Position numbers and translations under genes: made by a program. 64,000 nucleotides of DNA, taken from positions 1,240,001 to 1,304,000 of the forward strand of contig NZ_LR134472.1 of assembly GCF_900637905.1 (NCBI RefSeq). Direction: 5' to 3'. Shown here piece after piece: positions 16,050 to 24,250 of the stretch; within the stretch, counting starts at the first letter, position 1, and each line of letters begins with the position of its first letter. The notes beneath the pieces were generated by a model that was given only the letters and a program-made list of their open reading frames with translations, searched no databases and was not told the origin of the DNA. The DNA comes from Parvimonas micra. GTDB lineage: Bacteria; Bacillota; Clostridia; Tissierellales; Peptoniphilaceae.

Positions 16050-17144
16050 GTGAAAAGAACAGTGCTTAGAAAGAAAAAAGGAGATGCAGTTACCTTCCTT
16101 AAAACTGCAAATACCATAACCATATTAGTTATTATCCTTGCAACAGCTACGGCTAGAATGGGAGAAACTTTACTTTTTCGTAGAGTGATTTTTACCTTTC
16201 ATATGCCAATTTTCTTTCTGCTGTGTGGGCTCGAACTTATTACACATAAGGAGGAAGGGAAAAAAGGATGGTGCGATTTTCTGCGTAGAATGGCTCTTTT
16301 CTTTGTTTTTCCTTACTTTTTATGGTCATTGATTTATTCAAATTTTTCGTATAAAAACTTAATTTGGTTACTATATGGTTCGTATGAATCTTTAATTAGA
16401 GCTGGTACACTTCCTATATTATGGTTTTTTCCTTGTATGTTTATGGCCAGAATTATATCAGAGAGGGTTATTGTTTTTACTTTGAGTTTTGCTTCTATGA
16501 AGAGATTTACTTTGCCGTTATTTACTGTACTTTTATTTATAGTAGGTATCTTTCTTCCAAAGATTGGGAATCTTTCTTATCCTTGGTGTATCAATATAGC
16601 TTTTACTGCCGCAGGTTTCATGTTGGTAGGATATTCTATAAAGCCACTGATTGAAAAAGTAGCAAAGAATCTGCTGAGTACAGTTTTAATATTTATATTT
16701 TCGGCTACTGTATTTATTGCAGGAAGTGTTTTAAGAGCAGAAAGTCTTGAAATGGTATTGCTAAGAAGTGGAGATTATGGAAATATAATTTGGTTTTTTG
16801 TAAACTCTTTTTCAGGTTGTTTGCTTGTACTTAGTATTTCATCTCTTATTAGCCGTAATTGGGAAAAGAATGAACCGGTAATAAGTGAGCAAAACGAAGA
16901 GGGAATTAACCGTGTTACTATGGGAATTTTAGTAATTCATATGCCTCTTTTGCAACAGGTGATTTTACCGCTTCTTGGACTTATCCCTTTTGCTATTCCA
17001 AAAATATTGATTTTTCCAATAGGTATGATTATGACTAAGTTTATTTCGGGATATCTTATTAAAGTTATTGCTCGATATGTGCCACAGCTTTTTGGCATTT
17101 TTCCTAATGAGCAGATGGCAACAATAAATCTCGAAGATATTTAA
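16050..17144 (+). CDS. Acyltransferase-3 family membrane protein
   Basis: A 364-residue polytopic protein with about ten hydrophobic segments. The N-terminal pattern (LLFRRVIFTFHMPIFFLLCG, residues 40-60) resembles the acyltransferase 3 / OafA-NolL family, whose members O-acylate sugars or other envelope substrates; the conserved His in FHMPIFF is present. The start is a GTG one base after the sulfatase stop, with AAGG just upstream, so the two are almost certainly cotranslated. The substrate cannot be told. It might modify the alcohol released by the sulfatase, or be unrelated. Confidence 0.8.
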   Translation: MKRTVLRKKKGDAVTFLKTANTITILVIILATATARMGETLLFRRVIFTFHMPIFFLLCGLELITHKEEGKKGWCDFLRRMALFFVFPYFLWSLIYSNFSYKNLIWLLYGSYESLIRAGTLPILWFFPCMFMARIISERVIVFTLSFASMKRFTLPLFTVLLFIVGIFLPKIGNLSYPWCINIAFTAAGFMLVGYSIKPLIEKVAKNLLSTVLIFIFSATVFIAGSVLRAESLEMVLLRSGDYGNIIWFFVNSFSGCLLVLSISSLISRNWEKNEPVISEQNEEGINRVTMGILVIHMPLLQQVILPLLGLIPFAIPKILIFPIGMIMTKFISGYLIKVIARYVPQLFGIFPNEQMATINLEDI

Positions 17145-17418
17145 AGATTTTTAGTATAAAAAATTGTGAGATTTTAAAACTATATATTTAATATTTTATA
17201 CAAGAGTGTAATTAACATAGATATTAGGATAAAGTATTTTTGAATTTTTATAGTATAGACTAAAAATTGTAAGGAATGTAAAATAGTATGGAAAAAGATT
17301 TTGAAAAGAATGATGATATATGAATTGATGTGAGAGTATATTACTAAAATTAGTTTGAGAGTAATGTAATCTACATAGCTACTAAAATATAAATTACAAT
17401 ATATCTTTCTAAGGAGAG

Positions 17419-17446
17419 TTGACTTTTTTGTGATTTTTGGTATTAT
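17419..17446 (+). promoter_or_regulatory. Candidate promoter of a short untranslated RNA
   Basis: TTGACT (17419-17424) and TATTAT (17441-17446) with a 16-base spacer. The strong terminator at 17507-17537 would end a transcript of about 85 bases with no ORF. Confidence 0.4.
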
Positions 17447-17506
17447 GTGGTTAAGATTATAATTCTTTAGAGGTTAAGTAAATCTCACATATTAGAATGC
17501 AAATAA

Positions 17507-17537
17507 AAAAGCAAGGCTGGCGAACCTTGCTTTTTAT
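17507..17537 (+). terminator. Strong Rho-independent terminator
   Basis: AAAAAGCAAGG pairs with CCTTGCTTTTT around CTGGCGAA. The flanking A and T tracts make it bidirectional. It lies 360 bases after the acyltransferase gene. Confidence 0.88.
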
Positions 17538-17569
17538 GTTGCTAAAATACAAGTCAAAATTTATAAACA

Positions 17570-17598
17570 TTGACAAAAACTATTTGTGGCTTTATAAT
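17570..17598 (+). promoter_or_regulatory. Consensus sigma-A promoter of the rbgA operon
   Basis: TTGACA (17570-17575), 17-base spacer and TATAAT (17593-17598), a perfect consensus. It implies a leader of about 210 bases before rbgA. Confidence 0.85.
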
Positions 17599-17816
17599 CT
17601 AATTGTAGTATAAATTGATAAATAATGTAATCTATATAGGTATTAGGAGTAAAACTTATAAACAACAAAAAATATATATAATTTTAAGTGTGAAATTAAT
17701 TTAGATGGAGGGAGATAGAATTCTCACCTCTTTACTTATATATTATAATATGAAAGATTTTTGTAGTAAAAAAGAAAAAATAAACTAGCTTTTATTTATA
17801 AGGTTTGGAGGAAGTA

Positions 17817-18698
17817 ATGAATATAAATTGGTATCCAGGTCATATGAAAAAGACTATGGATAATATAAGATCATCATTAAAATTGGTTGATATTGTTGGA
17901 GAGATTATTGATTCAAGAATTCCAATAAGTAGTAAAAATCCTGTTATTGATGATGTTTTAAAGGATAAGCCAAGAATTATGATTTTGAATAAATCGGATA
18001 TGGCTGATGAAAATGAGACTAAAAAGTGGCTCAGTTATTATAGGAAAAAGGGTTATGGAGCTGTTGTTGTTGATGCACTTCATTCAAAGGGTTTGGATAA
18101 GATTTATTCAGTTGCTAAAGAGATGTTGGCTGATAAGTTCAAAAAGCTTGAGGAAAAAAATCTTTCTGCAAAGACAATTAGAATGATGATTGTAGGAATT
18201 CCAAATGTTGGGAAATCTACTTTTATTAATTCAATTTCAAAGAGAAAGAGCGCAAAAATAGGAGATAGACCTGGTGTTACAAAACAGGTTCAATGGATTA
18301 AGACAAAGAATGATTTGGAGCTTTTAGATACTCCGGGAGTTCTTTGGCCTAAGTTTGAAGATGAGAGAATCGGGTTGCATTTGGCTTTTACAGGTGCAAT
18401 TAAGGATGAGATTATGGATATTGAAAATTTAGCTTTTCGTTTTATTGATGAGTTAAATAAAAGAGATGTAAATATTTTGAAAAATAGATATAATCTATCT
18501 GAAGATTCTTATGAAGATACATTGTATTTAATGGATGAAATCGGAAAAAATAGAGGAGCAATTTTAAAGAAGAATGAAATTGATTATTTTAAGGTTGCAA
18601 ATTTAGTTTTAGATGATTTTAGAAAAGTAAAACTTGGAAGAATAACTTTAGAAACTGTGGAAGATATTGAAAAATTTGAGGAAGATAATGGAAATTAG
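17817..18698 (+). CDS. rbgA: Ribosome biogenesis GTPase YlqF/RbgA
   Basis: A circularly permuted GTPase required for late 50S subunit assembly. The order G4-G5-G1-G2-G3 is visible: NKSD (about residue 58), then GIPNVGKSTFINSI (about residues 125-138) and DTPGVLWPKF (about 168-177). The family start INWYPGHMKKTM is at the N-terminus. I use the ATG at 17817, which has GGAGGAAGTA upstream; the in-frame TTG at 17805 lies in that binding site. Length (about 293 residues) is normal. It overlaps rnhB by 11 bases, as in other Firmicutes. Confidence 0.95.
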   Translation: MNINWYPGHMKKTMDNIRSSLKLVDIVGEIIDSRIPISSKNPVIDDVLKDKPRIMILNKSDMADENETKKWLSYYRKKGYGAVVVDALHSKGLDKIYSVAKEMLADKFKKLEEKNLSAKTIRMMIVGIPNVGKSTFINSISKRKSAKIGDRPGVTKQVQWIKTKNDLELLDTPGVLWPKFEDERIGLHLAFTGAIKDEIMDIENLAFRFIDELNKRDVNILKNRYNLSEDSYEDTLYLMDEIGKNRGAILKKNEIDYFKVANLVLDDFRKVKLGRITLETVEDIEKFEEDNGN

Positions 18699-19320
18699 AG
18701 AAGAACTGGAAAATATCTACAAAAAATATAATTTAATTATCGGTGTTGATGAAGTTGGAAGAGGCTGTCTTGCCGGTCCTGTCGTTTCTTGTGCAATTAT
18801 TATGAAAAAAGATAGTAAGATTGAGGGAGTAACGGATAGTAAGAAACTTTCTAAAAAGAAAAGACTGGCACTTTATGATAAAATTTTAGAAGAATGTGTG
18901 GGATATGGAATTGGAATTGTAGATAATGTAAAAATTGATGAAATTAATATTAAACAGGCGAGTAGGTTTGCTATGAAGATTGCAATTTCAAATATAAAGG
19001 ATTTAGACGGAAATAAAGTTTCAGGCGATTTTTTGATAACTGATGCAGAAAAAGTTGATGTTGATATTCCGCAGATTAATTTAATTCATGGAGATGAGCT
19101 TTCTTATGTAGTTTCTTGTGCTTCAATAATCGCAAAGGAATACAGAGATAGTATGTTTGTTGAGTATGAGAAAAAGTATCCGAACTATAATTTTATAAAG
19201 AATGTAGGATATGGAACAAAGGCTCATTATAAAGGTATTGATGAGTTTGGTGTTACACCAATTCATAGAGTAACTTTTTTAAAAAAATATTTTGAAAAGA
19301 AAAAAGAATATGAAAGCTAA
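18688..19320 (+). CDS. rnhB: Ribonuclease HII
   Basis: Cleaves RNA in RNA-DNA hybrids and removes misincorporated ribonucleotides from DNA. The catalytic DEG-like motif is IIGVDEVGRGCLAGPVVSCA (about residues 16-35), with the further acidic residues in VTDSKKLSKKKR and ITDAEKVDVD. The late motif VSCASIIAKEYRD (about 143-155) is present. The ATG at 18688 has GAGGAAGAT upstream and lies inside the end of rbgA. The stop overlaps yraN. Confidence 0.95.
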   Translation: MEIREELENIYKKYNLIIGVDEVGRGCLAGPVVSCAIIMKKDSKIEGVTDSKKLSKKKRLALYDKILEECVGYGIGIVDNVKIDEINIKQASRFAMKIAISNIKDLDGNKVSGDFLITDAEKVDVDIPQINLIHGDELSYVVSCASIIAKEYRDSMFVEYEKKYPNYNFIKNVGYGTKAHYKGIDEFGVTPIHRVTFLKKYFEKKKEYES

Positions 19321-19654
19321 AGATATTGGAAATTTAGGGGAAGATATGGCTGTTAAATTTCTTTTAGAAAAGGGTTATCAAATTATTGAGAGAAATTTTT
19401 TAAAACCTTTTGGAGAGATTGATATAATAGCAAAGGATAAAGATTTTTTAGTTTTTATTGAGGTTAAGGCTAGAAAAAATGTGAATTTCGGCTTCCCCAG
19501 AGAGTTCGTAAATGGAATTAAGATAAAAAAGATACAAGATGTTGCACAGATTTATATGATGGAGAAAAATTTATTTGGAGCAAAAATTCGATTTGATGTT
19601 ATAGAAATAATTTTTGACAATTATAAAATTACACATATAGAAAATGCTTTTTAG
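19310..19654 (+). CDS. YraN family (UPF0102) nuclease-fold protein
   Basis: A 114-residue member of the UPF0102 family, with a restriction-endonuclease-like fold and no settled function. The core signature is clear: GNLGEDMAVKFLLEKGYQII, then FGEIDIIAKD and LVFIEVKARKN (catalytic-type D, E, K residues, about residues 35-57). The family is regularly encoded directly after rnhB, as here. The ATG at 19310 overlaps the rnhB stop. Confidence 0.93.
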   Translation: MKAKDIGNLGEDMAVKFLLEKGYQIIERNFLKPFGEIDIIAKDKDFLVFIEVKARKNVNFGFPREFVNGIKIKKIQDVAQIYMMEKNLFGAKIRFDVIEIIFDNYKITHIENAF

Positions 19655-19662
19655 GAGGATTT

Positions 19663-20154
19663 ATGTTTACTGCTTATGTAATTACCGTTTCTGATAAGGG
19701 TTCAATCGGGGAGAGAGTTGATACTTCAGGCGAAGTAATTGTTGAGATACTAAAAGAAAATAATTATGAAGTTCTTGATAAGATTATTATTCCGGATGAT
19801 CAAGCAATAATAGAAGAAAAATTAAAATATGCAAGTGATGTTTTAGGTGCTAATTTAATTTTGACAACAGGTGGAACAGGCTTTAGTAAGAGAGATGTTA
19901 CGCCTGAAGCAACTTTGAATGTTGCGACTAAAAATGCATTTGGAATTTGTGATTCTATCAGACAATACAGTTTGACAATCACTAAGAGGGCAATGCTTTC
20001 AAGAGCTGTTTCAGTTATTAGAAACGACAGCTTAATTATAAATTTACCTGGTAGCCCAAAAGCTGTTAGGGAATCTTTAGAGTATATTATAGATTCTGTA
20101 GAGCATGGACTTCAAATACTTTTGGGAACGGCATCTGAATGTGCTAGAAAGTAG
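19663..20154 (+). CDS. moaB: Molybdopterin adenylyltransferase-like MoaB/MogA family protein
   Basis: Members of this family adenylylate molybdopterin during molybdenum cofactor synthesis. The 163-residue protein shows the fold signatures ILTTGGTGFSKRDVTPEATL (about residues 66-85) and LIINLPGSPKAVRESL (about 125-140). No other cofactor genes are in the window, so the pathway role is uncertain. AGGAGG lies upstream, 8 bases after yraN. Confidence 0.88.
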   Translation: MFTAYVITVSDKGSIGERVDTSGEVIVEILKENNYEVLDKIIIPDDQAIIEEKLKYASDVLGANLILTTGGTGFSKRDVTPEATLNVATKNAFGICDSIRQYSLTITKRAMLSRAVSVIRNDSLIINLPGSPKAVRESLEYIIDSVEHGLQILLGTASECARK

Positions 20155-20161
20155 GTAAGAT

Positions 20162-21688
20162 ATGTATTCAAAGACTAAGACTTGTGTGTTAAATGGATTA
20201 AATGGTTATGATATTGATGTTGAAGCAGATTTATCAAGTGGACTTCAGGCTTTTAATATTGTAGGGCTTCCTGATTTATCTATAAAAGAATCTAAGGAAA
20301 GGGTTAAATCTGCAATTTCAAATAGTGGATTTTCAATTCCACCAGGGAGAGTTACGATAAATTTAGCTCCTGCAAATTTAAAAAAAGATGGCTCTCAAAT
20401 TGATTTAGCAATAGCTGTGAGTATGTTACTTGCTATTGGAGTTATCGAGTATTTGCCCGATGAAAAAACTGTTTTTTTAGGTGAGCTTTCTCTTGACGGA
20501 AGAGTTATAACTTTTGACGGAGCTTTACCTATGATTATCTCTTTAAAAGAACTTGGTTTTAAAAAGTTCTTTATTCCTAATGCTATTAAAAATGAAGTTA
20601 ATGTAGTTCAAGGAATAGAGATTTATCCAATTTCACATTTAAAAGAATTAGTTGATTGTTTAAATGGAGTTATCGAAATAAAGAAAGAAGATATTGTAAA
20701 AGTAAATTTAGATGAGGAAATAAAATATGATATAGATTTTTCGGATATAAAAGGTCAGGAAAATTTAAAGAGAGCAATGGAAATTTCTGCTGCGGGAGGA
20801 CATAATTTGCTGATGGTTGGCCCTCCAGGGAGCGGAAAAACTATGATTGCCAAAAGATTACCGACAATTTTACCTAAATTAACTTTTGATGAATGTATTG
20901 AATGTACAAAAATATATTCAATAGCTGGAAAACTTAAAAATAATAAATTGGTTACTCAAAGACCTTTCAGGTCTCCACATCATACAAGTAGTCCTATTTC
21001 TCTTGTTGGTGGGGGTAAAATTCCAAAACCCGGGGAAGTTTCTCTTGCACATAATGGTGTTTTGTTTTTAGATGAATTTCCTGAGTTTTCAAAACAGGCT
21101 ATTGAAGTTTTAAGACAGCCTATGGAAGATGGAAAAGTTACTATTTCAAGGGCTAATTCATCAATTACTTATTATTCAAATTTTGTAACTATTTGTGCAT
21201 TAAATCCTTGCCCTTGTGGGAATTATGGATCACAAACCGAAAAATGCACTTGTTCACAGTTACAAATCCAAAGATATTTGAGCAAAATTTCAGGTCCAAT
21301 ACTTGATAGAATTGATATTCAAGTTGAAGTTGAACCTGTGAAATATGACGATTTATCCTCAAAAGAAGTTTTAGAAACTTCTGCTGATATTAGAAAAAGA
21401 GTTGAAAAAGCTAGAAAAATTCAACTTGAAAGATATAAAAACGAAAAAATATATAATAATGCAAATCTTTCTGCAAGACAGATTAAGAAATATATTATTT
21501 TAGATGAAAAACTTGAAAAAATTATAGAGTTTGCCTTTAAAAAGTTTAAGTTTTCAGCAAGATCTTTTAATAAAATTTTGAAGTTGACAAGAACAATTGC
21601 AGACTTGGACGGAAGTGAAGAAATTAAGGAAGAACATCTGTTAGAAGCAATCAGATATAGAAGTTTGAGTAATAAATATTGGAGTTAG
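20162..21688 (+). CDS. YifB/ComM family Mg-chelatase-like AAA+ ATPase
   Basis: A 508-residue protein. The N-terminal Lon-protease-like ChlI domain includes FNIVGLPDLSIKESKERVKS. The AAA+ module has Walker A VGPPGSGKTMIAKRLP (about residues 219-234), Walker B NGVLFLDEFPEF and the sensor region RPMEDGKVTISR-type segment. The C-terminal domain contains the Cys cluster CALNPCPCGNYG, then CTC. ComM in Vibrio is a branch-migration helicase for natural transformation, and the adjacent dprA gene fits a role with incoming DNA. Confidence 0.92.
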   Translation: MYSKTKTCVLNGLNGYDIDVEADLSSGLQAFNIVGLPDLSIKESKERVKSAISNSGFSIPPGRVTINLAPANLKKDGSQIDLAIAVSMLLAIGVIEYLPDEKTVFLGELSLDGRVITFDGALPMIISLKELGFKKFFIPNAIKNEVNVVQGIEIYPISHLKELVDCLNGVIEIKKEDIVKVNLDEEIKYDIDFSDIKGQENLKRAMEISAAGGHNLLMVGPPGSGKTMIAKRLPTILPKLTFDECIECTKIYSIAGKLKNNKLVTQRPFRSPHHTSSPISLVGGGKIPKPGEVSLAHNGVLFLDEFPEFSKQAIEVLRQPMEDGKVTISRANSSITYYSNFVTICALNPCPCGNYGSQTEKCTCSQLQIQRYLSKISGPILDRIDIQVEVEPVKYDDLSSKEVLETSADIRKRVEKARKIQLERYKNEKIYNNANLSARQIKKYIILDEKLEKIIEFAFKKFKFSARSFNKILKLTRTIADLDGSEEIKEEHLLEAIRYRSLSNKYWS

Positions 21689-21690
21689 CT

Positions 21691-22785
21691 ATGAGAAATG
21701 AAGATGCTTTGTTATTTTTAAGTTATTTGAATTTTGATTATAAAATTAAAGATGAATTGTTAAATCATTTTACTTTGGAACATATTGAGGAGATTTTTGA
21801 TTTATCCGGAGACTATTTTAAAGAAAATAAACTTTTAACTAAGAATAATATTGAAAAATTAGTTGAAGAGAGAGAAAAATTTAATTCAGATGCTTATAGA
21901 GATTATTTAGAGAAAAAGAAGGTTAATTATGTAAGTATTTTGAGTGAAAATTATCCAATTAATCTAAAAGATATTGAATATATTCCACAAGTTATTTACT
22001 ATAAGGGAGATATTTTACCTGAAGATGAATTTGCTCTCTCAATTGTAGGCTCTAGGAAATGTACCAATTATGGAGCTTGGGCAACAGAATATTTTGCAAG
22101 GTCAATTTCAGAACTTGGAATAAGAATTGTTTCAGGAATGGCTTTGGGTATTGATTCCATTTCACATAGAGCTGCTTTAAAATCAGGGGGGAGAACTATA
22201 GCCGTTTTAGGTTGTGGAGTTGATATAGCCTATCCTAAAACTAATTACAGATTGTATGACGAAATTATAGAAAATGGGGCAGTTATGAGTGAGTTTCCTA
22301 TTGGGATGCCACCTTTAGCTCATAATTTTCCTGTTAGAAACAGAATTATTTCAGGACTTTCAAAAGCATTATTGGTTATCGAAGCACAAGATCGTTCAGG
22401 TACACTTATAACTTCAAGATTTGCAAATGAACAGTCAAAAGAAATTTTTGCACTTCCAGGAAATATAAATAGTTTATATAGTAGAGGAACGAATAAATTG
22501 ATAAAAGACGGAGCATTGATTGCTACGGATTATCAGGATATTATAGACGGTGTTATTGATTTTTCAGAATTTATTTTGAATAAAAATAAAGAAGAAAAAG
22601 ATTTGGATATTTTGGATGCAAAAGAACTTTTAATTTATAATTTAATAAATGAAGAACCGAAATCTCAAAATAAAATTTCTACTATAACAGGTTTTTCAAT
22701 CATAGAAACAAATACAATTTTAACTGCATTGGAGCTTAAAGGATTTATAAAGGAGCTTAATGGAGGAATTTTTGTAGTTGATTAG
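21691..22785 (+). CDS. dprA: DNA-processing protein DprA
   Basis: Binds incoming single-stranded DNA and loads RecA during natural transformation. The Rossmann-like core is visible: SIVGSRKCTNYG, then RIVSGMALGIDSISHRAALK (about residues 149-168) and IAVLGCGVDIAYPK. SEFPIGMPPLAHNFPVRNRI and the EAQDRSGTLITSRFA segment are present, and a C-terminal winged-helix-like region ends the protein. The ATG at 21691 has TTGGAG upstream. With the YifB gene before it, this is a competence-associated pair. Confidence 0.94.
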   Translation: MRNEDALLFLSYLNFDYKIKDELLNHFTLEHIEEIFDLSGDYFKENKLLTKNNIEKLVEEREKFNSDAYRDYLEKKKVNYVSILSENYPINLKDIEYIPQVIYYKGDILPEDEFALSIVGSRKCTNYGAWATEYFARSISELGIRIVSGMALGIDSISHRAALKSGGRTIAVLGCGVDIAYPKTNYRLYDEIIENGAVMSEFPIGMPPLAHNFPVRNRIISGLSKALLVIEAQDRSGTLITSRFANEQSKEIFALPGNINSLYSRGTNKLIKDGALIATDYQDIIDGVIDFSEFILNKNKEEKDLDILDAKELLIYNLINEEPKSQNKISTITGFSIIETNTILTALELKGFIKELNGGIFVVD

Positions 22786-22791
22786 TTTTAA

Positions 22792-22813
22792 GAGATGATG
22801 TTCATCTTTTTTT
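22792..22813 (+). terminator. Weak Rho-independent terminator after dprA
   Basis: AGATGA pairs with TCATCT around TGT, followed by a run of T. The stem is only six pairs, so partial readthrough into the HD gene is likely. Confidence 0.55.
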
Positions 22814-22825
22814 GATGAGGTAATT

Positions 22826-23407
22826 ATGAATATAGATAGAGAATATGCTATGACTTTATTGAATGAAGCCAATAAATTAAATTGTGGTAGGTGGTTTGAA
22901 CATTCTTTAAATGTTGCAAAATGTGCGGAGATTATCGCAAAAAATACTGAATATTTAGATTCTGAAAAAGCATTTGTACTGGGATTGTTACATGATATTG
23001 GTAGAAGGTTCGGATTTTCACATATAAAACATGTATATGACGGAATGATTTTTTTGGATGAAAAAAATTTTTATGAAGGTGCAAGAATTTGTTTAACACA
23101 TTCATTTCCTATTCAAACTATATATTGCTATAATGGAAAATTAGATTTACCCAAAGAAAAGTTGGATTTTCTTGAAAATAAATTGAAAGAAATTATTTAT
23201 GATGATTATGATAGATTGATTCAACTCTGTGATGCTTTAGGAGCTGCTGAAGGATTTGTAAGATTGGAAATTAGGCTGTTTGATGTTGCAATCAGAAATG
23301 GAATAAACGAGTATACTATTGAAAAATGGAAAAAGTTTTTAGAACTAAAAAGATATTTTGATGAAAAATGTAATATTGATATATACAAACTTTTAAATAT
23401 AGAATAG
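22826..23407 (+). CDS. HD domain phosphohydrolase
   Basis: A 193-residue protein with a metal-binding HD domain: the first His in FEHSLNVAKCAEII (about residue 22), the HD pair in LGLLHDIGRRFG (about residues 55-56), a further His in ICLTHSFPIQ (about residue 92), and a late Asp in LIQLCDALGAAEG (about residue 134). Such proteins hydrolyse nucleotide phosphate bonds, but the substrate is unknown. It is followed after 7 bases by the methyltransferase gene ogt. Confidence 0.85.
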   Translation: MNIDREYAMTLLNEANKLNCGRWFEHSLNVAKCAEIIAKNTEYLDSEKAFVLGLLHDIGRRFGFSHIKHVYDGMIFLDEKNFYEGARICLTHSFPIQTIYCYNGKLDLPKEKLDFLENKLKEIIYDDYDRLIQLCDALGAAEGFVRLEIRLFDVAIRNGINEYTIEKWKKFLELKRYFDEKCNIDIYKLLNIE

Positions 23408-23414
23408 GTGAATT

Positions 23415-23882
23415 ATGAATTATATAGTTTTTAACAGTCCAATTGGAGAAATAAAAGTTGTTGAAGATCAGGAGAAAATAATTGAGATAAAATTTGTAAA
23501 AGATGAAAAAGTTATTAATCCTGAAACTAAAATTTTAAAATTGGCAAAAAAAGAATTGGAAGAATATTTTTGTGGGAAAAGAAAAAACTTTACATTCCCA
23601 TTTAAAGTGGATGGAAGCGAGTTTGCATTAAAGGTATATAAGGCTTTAACGGAAATTCCTTATGGAGAAACTTGTAGTTATAAAGATATTGCAAGAAAAA
23701 TTGGAAATGAAAATTCGCAAAGAGCAGTAGGCGGAGCGAATAATAGAAATAAATTGCCGATTATAATTCCTTGTCATAGAGTAATAGGAAGTGACGGAAA
23801 ACTTGTTGGTTATGCTGAAGGATTAGAAATAAAACAAAAACTTTTGGAGTTGGAAAGAAAAAATTTAGAAAAAGATGATTGA
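23415..23882 (+). CDS. ogt: Methylated-DNA-[protein]-cysteine S-methyltransferase
   Basis: A suicide repair protein that transfers methyl groups from O6-methylguanine (and O4-methylthymine) to its own cysteine. The active-site motif PIIIPCHRVIGSDG (about residues 114-127) with the reactive Cys is intact. It is preceded by the DNA-binding helix-turn-helix YGETCSYKDIARKIG and the AVGGANNRN arginine-finger region. Length (155 residues) fits the Ogt form without an Ada domain. Confidence 0.95.
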   Translation: MNYIVFNSPIGEIKVVEDQEKIIEIKFVKDEKVINPETKILKLAKKELEEYFCGKRKNFTFPFKVDGSEFALKVYKALTEIPYGETCSYKDIARKIGNENSQRAVGGANNRNKLPIIIPCHRVIGSDGKLVGYAEGLEIKQKLLELERKNLEKDD

Positions 23883-23978
23883 AAATTATAAATTTTAATA
23901 AAAAAATCAAAAAAACTTAAAAATTTTCAAAAAAATATAAAAAAAGTGAAAAAAATTTAAAAAAATCACAATAAAGTG

Positions 23979-24007
23979 TTGACAAATTTAAATTAATGGG
24001 GTATAAT
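23979..24007 (+). promoter_or_regulatory. Perfect-consensus sigma-A promoter with A-rich upstream element
   Basis: TTGACA (23979-23984), 17-base spacer and TATAAT (24002-24007). The roughly 90 bases before it (23885-23975) are strings of A tracts that could act as an UP element. Predicted start is near 24014. Confidence 0.85.
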
Positions 24008-24062
24008 ATATACAACAAACAAGATAACGCGTTAAATAGTTTGAGGACTGGAGGTAAGACCA

Positions 24063-24152
24063 ATGAAAATTTTAAAAACAATTTCATCAGAGTTGCTGAA
24101 TCATTGGTTTTTTGTAGAAACTTACGATTCCAGCAACTTGAACAGCAGATAA
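24063..24152 (+). CDS. Small ORF of 29 codons with strong promoter and ribosome binding site
   Basis: An ATG at 24063 follows GGAGGT with a 7-base gap. The frame runs 29 codons to TAA at 24150-24152, encoding a peptide that begins MKILKTISSELLNHWFFVET and ends with a polar Ser/Asn-rich tail. It lies about 50 bases after the start predicted from a perfect promoter. The coding bases also fold into a hairpin (AGTTGCTG-AATC with GATT-CCAGCAACT, 24091-24138), so the RNA itself could be the functional product. I do not recognise the peptide. It is not a typical type I toxin, as it lacks a long hydrophobic helix. Confidence 0.5.
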   Translation: MKILKTISSELLNHWFFVETYDSSNLNSR

Positions 24153-24250
24153 TATATTTTGTGAATGTAGAGATTGGAAAATAGTATAATTAACTTTATT
24201 TACTTTTATTAAAAACTAATTGAAAAAAATCACTGTATTAAGTTGTATGA

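Larger units (their letters stand above)
17145..17816 (+). other. Long intergenic region with two promoters and one terminator
   Basis: About 670 bases without a protein gene. I see a weak promoter at 17419-17446, a strong terminator at 17507-17537 and a perfect promoter at 17570-17598. Three diverged copies of a motif of the form TGTAAT-N-A-C/T-ATAG-N-TA-T/C-TA start near 17208, 17356 and 17627. A leader hairpin (GAGGGAG with CTCACCTC) lies around 17708-17731 in the 5' untranslated region of rbgA. Confidence 0.5.

Noticed and set aside
23996-24184. 62-codon ORF read through the strong promoter region
   Set aside because: Its start lies at the -10 box, before the predicted transcript start, and it has no ribosome binding site. 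The 29-codon ORF in another frame has both.
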